DNA of 64,000 bases, taken from assembly GCF_933775445.1 (NCBI RefSeq), contig NC_065878.1, positions 14,271,395-14,335,394 of the forward strand, written 5' to 3'. Source of the stretch: Argentina anserina (lineage: Eukaryota > Streptophyta > Magnoliopsida > Rosales > Rosaceae). Of the stretch, positions 23,819 to 39,021 are shown one piece after another (positions within the stretch are counted from its first letter, which is position 1; each line of letters starts with the position of its first letter). The position numbers and the translations under genes are program-made. The notes below the pieces were generated by a model. It was not told the origin of the DNA. It saw nothing but the letters and a program-made list of their open reading frames with translations, and did not search any database.

Positions 23819-26160
23819 ATGTCAATCTTCTGTGGGGTTCCCATCATTGAGTCTGTATACTGTCTGGCATGTGCTCGTTGGGTGTGGTTAAAATGCCTTT
23901 ACACGGCAGGCCGTGAGAGTGAAAACTGGGGTCTAGCCACTGCTGAAGAGTTTGAGCCCATCCCTCGCTATTGCCGCCTAATCTTATCTGTTTATGAGGA
24001 TGATCTTTGCAACCCTATGTTTGCACCTATTGGAGGGTATGGTATTGACCCTGGTTGGGTAGTCCTACGAAAAGACTATGAAGAAACACTTGGCCGAGTT
24101 CCTCCTTACATTGTCTATCTTGATCATGATAATTATGATATAGTCTTGGTGGTTAGGGGACTCAATATGGCCAAGGAAAGTGATTATTTAGTAATGCTTG
24201 ATAACAAACTTGGGCAGACAAAATTTGATGGTGGATATGTCCACAATGGGTTATTGAAGGCAGCAGAGTGGCTGTTTGATGCAGAGTGTGAGTTTCTGAG
24301 GGAATTGGTATTGAAAAATCCAGAGTATACCCTGACATTTGTTGGACATTCCCTGGGCTCTGGTGTGGTGGCATTGCTGACTCTGGTAGCGCTTCAGAAC
24401 AGGAGCAAATTAGGAATTGTTGACAGGAGAAAAATTAGATGCTATGCGACAGCTCCAGCTAGATGTATGTCACTGAATCTGGCCGTGAGATATGCAGATG
24501 TTATCAATTCTGTTGTACTCCAGGTAAGATCATCAATTTCCAGTGTAGACTTATGTGCGCATTTCCATATATACTGTTTTATGTATAAATTTTGATCAGC
24601 TATGTATTATGGTGGAAACGTAAATTATGGAGACAAGCAAACCTTTTATGAAATGTACGTTCATGAAAGTTCTGATAAGCAGATGGATACAAATATTTCA
24701 ACCTAGGCAGCCAGCATTCATATAGTCAATGTTTATAACAACAATCAATTTCACTAGAAAGATGTTTTGTTCTAGTGTTCTAATCTAGTTTGTTAATGAA
24801 CCAGGACGATTTCTTACCTCGGACAACAACTTCTTTATCGGATTTATTCAAATCACTTTTCTGGTACAACACCGTACTTCTGTATTTCACCTTTATTGCA
24901 TTTGTTATTTCACATGCATATATATTTCATACCATGCCATCTACAGCACATGTACAGCTAAAAGTATGGAAATAACTGAAGAAAAGAATATATTCTGCTG
25001 TCCTTTTTTTTTCTCAATCTTCCTTTTGGGGGTAATGGAATATGACGAAGCGAAATTGCATGTTTGCCTCTTAAATCATACTCAGTGATACTAAAACAAT
25101 TTCAAGAATGTGAGTTAAAATAAGCATTACATCTGGGCATGCAGAGTCTAGGTCTGTGTCTAACAACCATACTCCAAATGGAGTAATGTGGTGATAAGAG
25201 CAATTGAAGCAAACTGTTATGCATGAATTGAAGTAGTATAGGATACCACAGTTATGTATCACATTCTATCGATAATATTCAGATGGCACTTGTACATTAT
25301 CCTGTTGGGATACTTATGCTTGTTGTTTTCCTCAATTTCCACAGTTTGCCATGTGTATTGTGTGTGACGTGCCTGAAGGATACATGCACACTTGAGAGGA
25401 TGTTTACAGATCCAACGCGACTCTATGCACCTGGTCGACTCTATCACATTGTTGAGCGGAAGCCCTTTAGGTATATTAAGATGCAGCTTTGTAATGATTT
25501 GTAGATATTTCTATTGTGTCTATTTTGGTGAAAATTTGATGGAAACACAGCCAATGAGTGGAAGTTTACTGGTTGCAGATTAGGAAGGTTGCCCCCAGTT
25601 GTGAGAACAGCAGTTCCTGTCGATGGGAGATTTGAGCAAGTAGTTCTTTCTTGCCATGCTACTACCGACCATGCAATCGTCTGGATTGAGAGGGAATCAC
25701 AAAAGGCTTTTAATGTGAGTGCTTCCTCTGTTATCGAACTTCTTGTTCAACTTTGTGCAACATTTCCGAACAATCCAGCTCCTCAGTTTATTCCTAATCT
25801 TGGAATTGATAAATTAATATCCCAAATCCTCGGCATCAGATAATGATGGAAAGAGATCGAATGATGGATGTGCCACCAAAGCAGAGGATGGAGAGAAAAG
25901 AGTCCCTTGTTAGTGCACAAAGCCAGGAGCATGAGGCAGCACTTCGGAAAGCTGTAGCTTTGGAAATCCCTCATGCATTCTCAACTTCACCATACGGAAC
26001 ATTTACACTGAGTGAAAAAGAAGAGGCGGGGAACTCTGGCATATCCAGTGCGGGGAGTCCATCTGAGCCACTAAAGAAAAGGAGTGAAAGTTGGCATGAC
26101 TTCGTAGAGCGGCTATTCGATGTGGATGAGTCTGGTAACATCATGGTAAAAAAGTCATAA
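23819..26160 (+). CDS. class-3 lipase (alpha/beta-hydrolase), plant 'calmodulin-binding heat-shock protein' type, 448 aa
   Basis: Exons are 23819-24523, 24805-24863, 25345-25470, 25579-25714 and 25840-26160 (705, 59, 126, 136 and 321 nt; total 1,347). The N-terminus has a short hydrophobic Cys-rich segment. The lipase_3 domain includes VYLDHDNYDIVLVVRGL and the nucleophile elbow GHSLGSG at 176-182 (Ser178). The catalytic Asp is probably near 236-237 (VVLQDDFLPR) and the His near 328 (TTDHAIVWIERE). The C-terminal 100 residues are polar with Ser/Glu-rich stretches and end in SGNIMVKKS. Enzymes of this family are relatives of sn-1-specific diacylglycerol lipases; substrates in plants are poorly known. 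An unspliced reading through 25715-25839 would end early, and the gtgagt/atcag pair restores the family-like tail. A homologue lies beside BAM2 and ACH in Arabidopsis by memory (AT4G00500). Confidence 0.87.
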
Positions 26161-27250
26161 CTTGCCGGGAGAAGTATAGAGCGCATGTCCTCTATTGATT
26201 GTGAGGTGAGGCAGTACACCAATAGTGAAGTTGTACATGCCATCATCAACTGTACAAAAGCTCAGTGATTCTTACAACGTTTAATAGAAATAAGAAATAC
26301 TTTCCTGAACATAGTAATTTCTAGGTGCATTCAACATGATTACGAAAATTACAGTACATGGCTCTTTTACATTTCAGTACATCTGGAAGTGGAGGAATAA
26401 GGGGATTCTTGAGGAAAACCTCCAATGCCCTTTTTTCATCAAATGAGGGGTCTTTTCTTGAACTGGTCCTGACGTTGGTTAGGTAATAACTCAGATGTTA
26501 ATGGACCTAAAATCAATAATGGTAACATTGATGCGGAGGCAGAACATAAGGAACCTAGATAAAAGGTTTTCTTATGGCAAAGTCACTGAGGCTGAGACTT
26601 GGCGAATGCCCCTTGGTTTGCATATGGCTTATCAGTTGAACACTTAACTAAAATGTAAGGAATTACTTGTGGGCGGGAACAAAATCATCTAGGCATCAGT
26701 AGCTGCATTCAAATGAGGTATTGGTTTGTAGAATGAACTATAGCTCACGAGAAGTTATCATGGTCGCATGTGTGCTATTAGTGTAGTTTGGACACTGACA
26801 TGGCACTATCTACACAAAGCAACCTGCTTCTCAAATCTGAAGTGATTTCCTTGATGACTTGAGACAGTTGAGTGAAGCTCCTACACAGCAAAAACTAGTG
26901 TTCTGATTTTTCATTTTTACATTGTGTAGTGTTCTAAGTTAATATTCTTGTTTTGGGTCTTTTAGGCCACCCTGTTACCAAAATAAGTTCAGAAAAGAAG
27001 ATGCTAGCAGTGACTATGCAAATGACTTACATTAAGATTACTCTTACATATTAATCACGGTTTTTGTCGACTGATTACGGAACAGTTCAATCTCACTGTT
27101 AGTCACTGTCCTATCAACTGTGTTAACTTACTAACACTTCAACTAATACACTCATCTGGAATAATGGGAACCCAACATTTCGTGGGCTACGATGAATATC
27201 TATACTGAATAGTACACTATCTAGAGAACCTCTTCCTTGAATAGCAATGG
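26161..27250. other. convergent intergenic region
   Basis: Between the 3' ends of the lipase (+) and BAM7 (-) genes. It holds both 3' UTRs. AT-rich with no ORF or element recognised. Confidence 0.5.
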
Positions 27251-30200
27251 CTATCTGGAGTTCTGGACTACATGCAAAACATGGAGGTCAACAACAGCTT
27301 CCCCTGCAGCAACAATGAAAGGGTACAACTGATGGCAAGTGTGCACTGATGTAATTCATGTTCTTTGATGTTTGATATATGCTGAATGATTTATATCAGG
27401 GAAACTGAAAATAGAAAAGTTGAAAGAGGCCGTACCATGCATTCTCTTAACAAATCTGTCAAATTCCATGAAGTTATGTCTTTCCATCAGAATTGGACTG
27501 AGCCTAAGGTAGGTAAAGGATGACAAATGCCTTCCATCTGGATCAGTCAAGGGCTTGGAATTATCCAATATCTTGTTGTACCCGACACGATTATGACATA
27601 ATAGAGCATTCTCACTAGAAACTGGTATGCAAACATTCCATGCAGCATTCAGTACCTGAAAGGACCGAATGCAATGTTTATTCACTAGGATTCTAACAGC
27701 ATTCATGCATTTTTTTCAACCTACAATGCATCTTTCACGGCCTGCCAATTTCAACTATAGAGTATTCCATAAGAAACCCATTTCTACTTAATGGAATGCC
27801 GAATTTCAAAACTTGGATAAGAAAGGAAAATTTGAAATGAATATCAGAAGGTATTTAGATAATTTGTATGCTTACTTGCCAAAATAAACCCTCGGGATCT
27901 CCCAGTGCCTCTTGGAAGTCAATATTCTGGTCTAACATATGCAATTGAGTGCATACGAGGTTTAAAGAAGCTCCATGCTTCTTTAGCATCGTCATAATTG
28001 CAGCATAACCATCTCGATTGCATGGATTATAGAAGCCGGCAGTCAACTCAGCAGCATGGCTAGGTGTCTTGTACCACCAGTGGATACCTGATAGCTGCTT
28101 AGCAATTAAAATATGGCAAACGACATGATCAAGCCATGACTAGCCAAATAACTTCTAGCATCCAAAGGATTTAAATCAAGTAGATGTCTTCAAAATTCAT
28201 CTTTCATTCAAGTTCAGATGAACCTAACTGACCTTTGCAGAAATGCAGGTGCCGTCAAACGCTAACTTTGCCAGAGAAAGCACTCGATCACCATGATCAA
28301 CTAACATCCGAGAGTACCAATTAAGGAAGAACCTGCCATAGTAGCCATCATAATCGCCTCCATCGCAAAAGAAACCGGATTCATGTGGCCGGGAATTATA
28401 AGAACCTGCATTATCTGGACCTCTACCCCAGAAGGAGTGACCCCTCACTTCTGCTGCCTTTCTTAGACTTTTCAGCAAATACTGATCGTAACACTGCCAG
28501 ATTTTAAAAGTTGAATGGTCAAGAAAGCGAATTGCTATTGAGTAATTTGACACTGTCAGTCAATTGATTAAAAGATAACACTAATTCAACAAGTTACCTG
28601 AAATTCACCAATGCCTGGATATCGCCAACCATGCTTTACAGTACAAGATGGGAATCGGAGTTCACCACATGGACCTAGTCCAACTTGAATCGTGGAGATA
28701 ATGCCATCTAGAAAGAACTCATCAAACTCTACACGGAAGCTTCTCATGCAGTCGAAGTATACCTGTATCAGTTTTACATTTAGTTAAATGCAAACATTTT
28801 GAGGCTTATCACATAGGACCGGACTGCCCTTTAAAAAATGATGCAATAATATAAAATACAACCATGATACCAATTGCCATTTCATCTACAAAGAGCATGA
28901 ACAATACCAATTTTAAGACAGACGGCAGTCACACAGATTAGTGTTTTATAAATACATGTGATTGTAATACCTCAACAGCAGTCCGGCCTCTTAAAACTCG
29001 TTCCTTGTCTATACCCCATGATAGGCATTCAGGGTTACGTCTTCCTGCTCTATCAGTGAAAAATATGTCAGGATTGCTTCTACCGATTTCAGCCACCCAA
29101 TGAGGAAGTGTAATACATACATCATCACCCACATTGCCTCCACATTCATGGAATGACATCACAACCTGAAAGAGCAGAGTTGCCAATCGGACCCAGAAAG
29201 AAGTACAAGAAGAGTTGACAAAAGTGCCTAAATGAATAATTTATCTTCAGAACTGAAAGTTAGAAGGTGCAATAAACAAGAGCAATGTCCTTCGTCTCAG
29301 TCTCAGACCTTGAAAAAGGGCACAGATGACAATGGATACAGTAAAATTACAAAGAGGAACAACTTTTCTATTCAAAAACTGACCTGCAACTTCAGCTTTA
29401 GGTCGCGAACCATCTGAAAGAGTCGCCTATATCCAGTCCAGTTATACTCCAGTGGAGCATGACCCTCTACTATTCCCCACCAGCAATCAACCATAACACC
29501 ATCAACATTAACTGATTTCAATACCCTTAGCTGCTTTAATAAGCCCTCTGGATCAACCAGTTCACACTTCATATTAATGATACCTAGCTGCCACCAAAAC
29601 GAGAAGACAAGATAAAGAGGCAATTATACTAACACCAAGGCTAAATGCAAACATACAAAAATTTGAAAATTTCGTAGCAGGATATATAGTGCAGAAAAGC
29701 AAGGCATTAAGAAATAGAAAACCAAAATTTCCAATAGCAGAACTCACTGGCAGCATAACATAAACTGGAATGTAAGCAGTATTAGCAAAATCACGTTCTG
29801 GCAAAGTCTGGGGCATGTCAGCAATCTGCAATAAAGGATTGTAAGAAGCATGAAATACAGCCAGAACATGTGAAGCTAAATTATAAGACAGAGAAATTCA
29901 GCCCTTATGTGTCGTCAGTAGATTTCAGTGCAACAGTAATGGACACAGAGAAATTCAGTCCTTATGTGTCGTCAATAGCTCAATGCAGCCAATGCTCAAT
30001 AAATGTGTTAAATTAAACAACTCTAAAATGTTTGTACCTGCTTGTCCCCAACATTATCCAAGGAGCCACCAATAAGAGGATGGCTCTGTGTTTGATCTCC
30101 TCCATCTGCCGTGTTGATTGCTGGAAGATCATAAGGTGATGAACCAGGAATAAAAACACTTTTCATCTGATCTGCATTATGCTCCACAGAGCTTGGATAG

Positions 30201-31004
30201 CCGGAAGTAACTCCTTCAAGGGAAACTGGATTTTGTTGGGACACCATCTTGGAAGATGATGAAGTGACTGCTGTAGAATTGACAACAGTAGTCCTCAGGC
30301 CCTGAAGCAGTTGAAGAGAAAACATTGTGATCTACTATTTTCTTTTTCTGGATTATGTGGACAATGAGAACCACAATAGGTTTATGTCTTCTTCAGCTTC
30401 ATTTAAGGAGGTCAAGAACCTATCAACATTCACTAACATTTTCCTTGTGTAAGAGAATCATAATGAACATTTTTCTCTGGTGCTTTCATGTTCATATCGC
30501 TACCAAAATTTTTCAAAACATCTAATGTAAGCTTATTTATTGAGAGACAAGTACCTGATTGTTTGAAGGATAAGTAGTTCCATCCGGAAGAACAACCCAG
30601 CCAGCTTCCCTAGCTAATGCTGCAATTACATCATTGATATCAGCCCTGACTCTGAGATTATAATTCCCATGCCTCCGTAACCCTGCTAAGATCTTAGCAG
30701 TAATCGCCCTGCGCTGCCGCTCTCTTAACTTGGTTCTCTCCTTCTCTTCCAATGGTCTACACCTCCTAGCTCCTCCCCCACCAGGCGTTCCCACTTCTTG
30801 AATTTGCTGCTGTTGAAACCGGTTATCATCACTATTACTTGTCGCCATCCCTCCATCAACCCCCATCATCATGTGGTTCGCATCAACATTCTTCTCACCA
30901 TCTTCACCATCATCCCCCTCCCCCTCTTCCTTCACATCCATGTCCATTTCTTCCTCATCATCTTCTTCACTCGTCCCAATCAACCTCTGCATATCTGTCG
31001 CCAT
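27251..31004 (-). CDS. BAM7: BZR1-type DNA-binding/beta-amylase fusion (BZR1-BAM), BAM7-like, 702 aa
   Basis: Ten exons (high to low): 31004-30555, 30301-30038, 29825-29748, 29587-29384, 29165-28971, 28762-28598, 28493-28233, 28094-27876, 27655-27436, 27303-27251; total 2,109 nt. Residues 1-60 are acidic. A BZR1/BES1-type DNA-binding domain spans about 79-147 ([20 protein letters not shown], then [15 protein letters not shown]). A Ser-rich linker covers 151-238, and a glycoside hydrolase family 14 domain fills 239-690. Both catalytic Glu are present, E431 ([11 protein letters not shown]) and E555 ([10 protein letters not shown]). The motif normally GELRYPSYP is altered to GELRFPSCT here, in line with BZR1-BAMs acting as nuclear transcription factors with little or no amylase activity. 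The neighbouring BAM2-like gene shares all amylase exon lengths. BAM7 is favoured over BAM8 by its neighbour VCCN (synteny). Confidence 0.93.
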
Positions 31005-32518
31005 AATCTCCCTATCCCCCTCAAAACTTACACAATCAACCCTTAAATTACCCTACTTGTATTACCCTCTTCTCATACACCTGATCATTATGCCCAATTC
31101 ACCAACATAACTCTAAACTTTTCAACCAATGCTTAAACAATCCTGTTGAGTGTATCAAAAATCGTAACTTTAGCCACTAAACCATCCACACTAACTAAAA
31201 CCAACACTAATTCCAGCTCAAAATAAATTTTTTTTTAAAACAGCTCCAATCAACTAGAATCACAGAAAGAAAAATACTGCATTGACTGGTTTAGAACTAA
31301 ATGAGTTGACTTTATTGAAAACAAAAAAGAATTTTGACTCACTTTTATACTGTTTATGCTTTTGCTTAAATCTTTTTTTAACTAATCAAGATTCTATTCT
31401 CTCTAATTTTCAATCCAATAATTCCAACAAACACAAATTAAGCCTCATAATCAACACAAAACTAAAGCTCACCATTCACCAGAAGCAAAATCTTTTCTGA
31501 AATGAATTACCTTCCAAGTTTCAGCTCAGCTCAGATCACCGAAGCTCCAATTTCCGGCGGAATCGACTCCACTCCGGTCACAAGCCTCCTCCGATTCCAC
31601 TTTCGTAGCTCACAGCGCCTGATTCAAGCTCAATTCCGGCGGCCGGAGACGTCGCGGGGGCCGGTTTCTCGGAAAGGAGCCGGGACCCGGGCAGAGGAGG
31701 ACGGAGGAGGGCGGAGAGCGTCGGGTCGGGTCGGGGCGGAGGAGGAGGAGAAAGCGTGCGAACAGCGGAGCGGAAGGGTTGAGATTCTCACGCGTGTGGA
31801 ATTATGGCACACGGATGAGGCGTGTAGTGAAGTCAAGTCACGCGGGTCGGGTGGGGGGGCCTTCACGCCTTAAGCGTGTGGGCCGACACGTGTCGCACGT
31901 GCCGGGAGCGTGGTTTGCGTGTGTGGGGGGGGGGGGGGTCTGTGACTGTCGGTTTAAGTTCACGTGAAGTGTACTTGGCTTCGTCGTCCTAGACTCCTAG
32001 TTTAGTTCAGTTAGCTAGATTTTACTGACTAAAGAGTCAGTAGGAAAATTTACTGTTTACCAACAGATTATTTACTGTGCTTCTTATTGTTCATCTTCTC
32101 ATAGGAATGCTATCAAACAGTAAAAATTTCCATTTAGTTGAACGATCTCGATGGATTTAATGCAAGAGAAAGCACTAATCAACAGTATCAACTACATTAG
32201 TTTAAACATCCCAGCAGTAGTAAGAGTTCAACCCTTGAAGCAAGCTTGTACCACTTGGGAGAACATTGATATTGATAATTTCTCCTCTCTATATCATATA
32301 GTTAATAGATTCATAGCACGTTTATAAGTTTATTCGGTTCTTAAACAACTGTAAGCTAGAGACATGTGTAATGAAGAGTAACGATTATAGTGGAAGCAGG
32401 TCATCTAAATTTGGTAGGAGATTAACTGATCGTTGAACAAGTTACCACAATTGGATCAGCTGGTGACCGGACCTGTATAATGCTCTACACTCATTTATTC
32501 CTGTATTTCAGTACTATA
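31005..32518. promoter_or_regulatory. BAM7 leader/promoter and BAM2 3' region
   Basis: The BAM7 leader lies to the left. A strong donor on the minus strand (cttggaag|gtaattc at about 31511) suggests a 5' UTR intron. Positions 31540-31970 are GC rich, with G-boxes, cacgcgtgtg and a G14 run at 31925-31938, and look like the proximal promoter. The right part contains the BAM2 3' UTR. Confidence 0.5.
31886..31966. promoter_or_regulatory. cluster of three CACGTG G-boxes upstream of BAM7
   Basis: Palindromes gacacgtgtc (core acacgtgt at 31886-31893), gcacgtgc (31895-31902) and cacgtg (31961-31966) lie about 0.9 kb upstream of the BAM7 ATG. BZR1-BAM proteins are reported to bind CACACGTGTG-like sites; the first palindrome contains the inner eight bases of that site. 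Confidence 0.5.
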
Positions 32519-36522
<4,004 letters not shown>

Positions 36523-37609
36523 TTTGGGTTTGATGTTGTGTTCAGTGTAATGGGGAGTGTTGGAGAGAAGTGTTGAGATTGGGTCTGTCCATTTTGACGG
36601 AGGAGAGATATACAGGTGGAGAGCGCGGGGGAGACAACCCGTGGGAGAAGGGCGGGGGTTTATGGATCCGAGGTACAGTTGTTTGAGGCTTAAGCTATGA
36701 ACGGTTCCTTTTCCTCATGGCTTTGGGCGGTGACGGAATGGTCTGTAACAGACCATGATCCGCCGCACACGTAAGGCTGCAAGTGTTAATACATGATGTT
36801 AACTCGATACAAAAGTATATACTTTTTTTTTAGGATTATGTATATACTGGCTACATGTAGTTGTAGATTATTTTGGCTTATGTGAAACTTGAATTTTATT
36901 TATTTATTAAAATAAATAGTTTTATTAACTAACAGAAAGCACGTACATCATAAGTTGTCATACATCTAAATAAAAAAATGGATAACAAATTCACGGTACA
37001 AATCAAATCTTATAATAGGTACATTTATCATAGATTACACACAAATTAATCTAAACTATCAATGATGAACCGAGCAGTTTATTAAACTCTTATGGAAGAC
37101 ACTACCGTCACCTAATACCTTAATTGGTATGCAACAAATAGTATCCACAATAAAATAAGAATGATTCACTCTCATATAGCTTAAGTGAGGGACACTGAGA
37201 TCTAAGCGGCCCCTTTGTCCTTACTGGTAGAGCTGATCTTTCTTCTAAAAGAGATTGGGAGATTAAGGTGCAGAGCAGGTGGACTAGGCTTTCTTGGACA
37301 GTTTTGAGTTCTTGTTCTTGCTCCCCAAAAGTCGACCTATTTTCCCCTTTTTGAAAGATATGAGTGGCTCCTCTAAGGTCCTCCTCAGTCAAGTCCAATG
37401 ACTCCGCAAGGGTGGCTTTGAATTTTTTTGGCGACGACATCACCGCAAATTCCTTCTCCTCCCTAAATTTCCTCACCTTTAAAGTTGGGCTTGCTGAAAA
37501 AATCCCACCCATTCTGTAGCCCAATTTCCCCAGTGGGAAGAAACAGCCTTGGGCTTTCCGGGTCTACTCATCCTTCCGACACTTGCTTCAAATTGTTTAT
37601 TAAGTGATC
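36523..37609. other. BAM2 promoter and unassigned sequence
   Basis: The first 200 bp are GC/purine rich and should hold the BAM2 leader and promoter. Around 37120-37524 the minus strand is open for 134 codons with a charged product (LAESLDLTEEDLRGATHIF), but I recognise no family and see no splice or homology support, so it is not called as a gene. Confidence 0.4.
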
Positions 37610-37617
37610 CCAAATAG

Positions 37618-38104
37618 TAGGGGTGGGCACGGGACGGGACGGAGCTCATCCCACGTTCCGTCCCACTCTTTTGAATCGGGACGGAATCGGGACGGGACGA
37701 GTGTTTTTAAGAATGCATCACACTCGTGATTAATCCCGGTTGGGACGGGACGGGATCGGGACGGGACGGGACAAATCCCACCTTTTTATGAAGTTAAATA
37801 AAAACCAATATTTTTATTTTTTTCATAACAAAGTAACATTTAATAATGAAATTTTAACAAAAAATAATGCATATTATGTTCAAAATATTATAAATTACCA
37901 TTATTATTTGAGTTGATATAATTTTAGAGTTATTAAGAACATAAACTAGTTTCATTTTGATACAAATATATAAGAATTTTTAAGTTTTCATTAAAGGTGG
38001 GACGAGACGGGACGAAGCGGGATAGAAATTATTCGTTCCACGTCCCATCCCACTAGAATGAAGCGGGACGGGATCGGGATTTCCGTTTTTTATGCCCACC
38101 CCTA
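37618..38104. mobile_element. hAT-type MITE, 487 bp, perfect 8-bp target duplication
   Basis: Terminal inverted repeats taggggtgggc (left) and gcccaccccta (right) border the element. Both sides carry the 8-bp direct repeat ccaaatag (37610-37617 and 38105-38112), the length made by hAT transposases. Subterminal regions are packed with gggacggg/cgtccc motifs in both orientations, and the centre is AT rich without coding capacity. Confidence 0.95.
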
Positions 38105-38112
38105 CCAAATAG

Positions 38113-38837
38113 CATTTGAAGGATTTACACGACGACTGTGGTTCCTACTCAAATGGTTTTGGATTAAAGAGAAACCTAGACATGAAAACTGAAGAGATCG
38201 AAGCCCAAATGCAAGACGAAGTTATCAATCTAATGTCCATTTCGGGGCTAAACCTCAGTCTCAACCGGTCAGCTGGCATGGCGTCAGCGCTATGCTTCAA
38301 GATTTGCAATATCTGTACTTCTGTAGTCTTCGTCTAGATCAACAGGCACTTGAGAAGAGTTTTACCTCTTTCAAATCAAATCAGTATGTGTGGAATGATG
38401 ATGTCGTGTACATATCAAATCAGTATATATTGGAAATTTTCTATAAGTTTGGCTTTTTCATCTGAAATTCTTCTGACAATTCTAGCTTAGAGAGTGGGCA
38501 CCTATTGGTTCAATGGAATGATGAAGCTCCATGTGGTATGAATGATCATGATCATGTTATTCGCTGGAGTACGACGGATGTCAAGGGATTATTGAACGGA
38601 TCGAGAAAGTAAAGAAATGGGGAGATGAAGTGGCTGCCTGCCTGCCTCTAGCTTGAGTTAAACAACTTATCCTTCAATGGTAGCACTCGTCCTCAATTAA
38701 CTATCATCCCCTCAACATTAGAACTTCATAATGTCATAGAGTTACATTGTGTTTTCCGTCTTAAAAACGATTTTTTATTATTGTTTTAGTGAATAATTTC
38801 ATAAATACATAACATTATTTATTAAATATATATATAT
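38113..38837. other. unassigned AT-rich spacer
   Basis: Follows the MITE. A 73-codon plus-strand frame at 38116-38337 has no recognisable similarity. An (AT)n run leads into the next LTR. Nothing else was recognised. Confidence 0.4.
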
Positions 38838-39021
38838 TGTTTCAAGATGAAATAATTGTGTATTATTGAATGATATGGGGGCCTATATATAGGCATTACA
38901 AAACCACAATCCCGTAGGATTCGGAGTCATAATCTATTACGGAGATGTTAATCTATCTCCTAATGGGAAACCTATTAGGCTAAGACACACACAAGGGTAG
39001 AATAGTAATTCTTCTGGAACA
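38838..39021 (-). repeat. 3' LTR of the 6.4-kb element
   Basis: Direct repeat partner of 45089-45272, same length, next to the polypurine tract. Confidence 0.92.

Noticed and set aside
31502..31873. 123-codon plus-strand frame and its minus-strand partner in the BAM7 upstream region
   Set aside because: GC-rich sequence keeps several frames open by chance; Arg/Gly/Ala/Glu-biased composition and no similarity. The region is better explained as promoter and leader of BAM7.
37120..37524. 134-codon open frame on the minus strand upstream of the hAT MITE
   Set aside because: Charged, protein-like product, but no recognisable family, splice context or promoter. It could be a gene fragment; evidence is too weak for a gene call.
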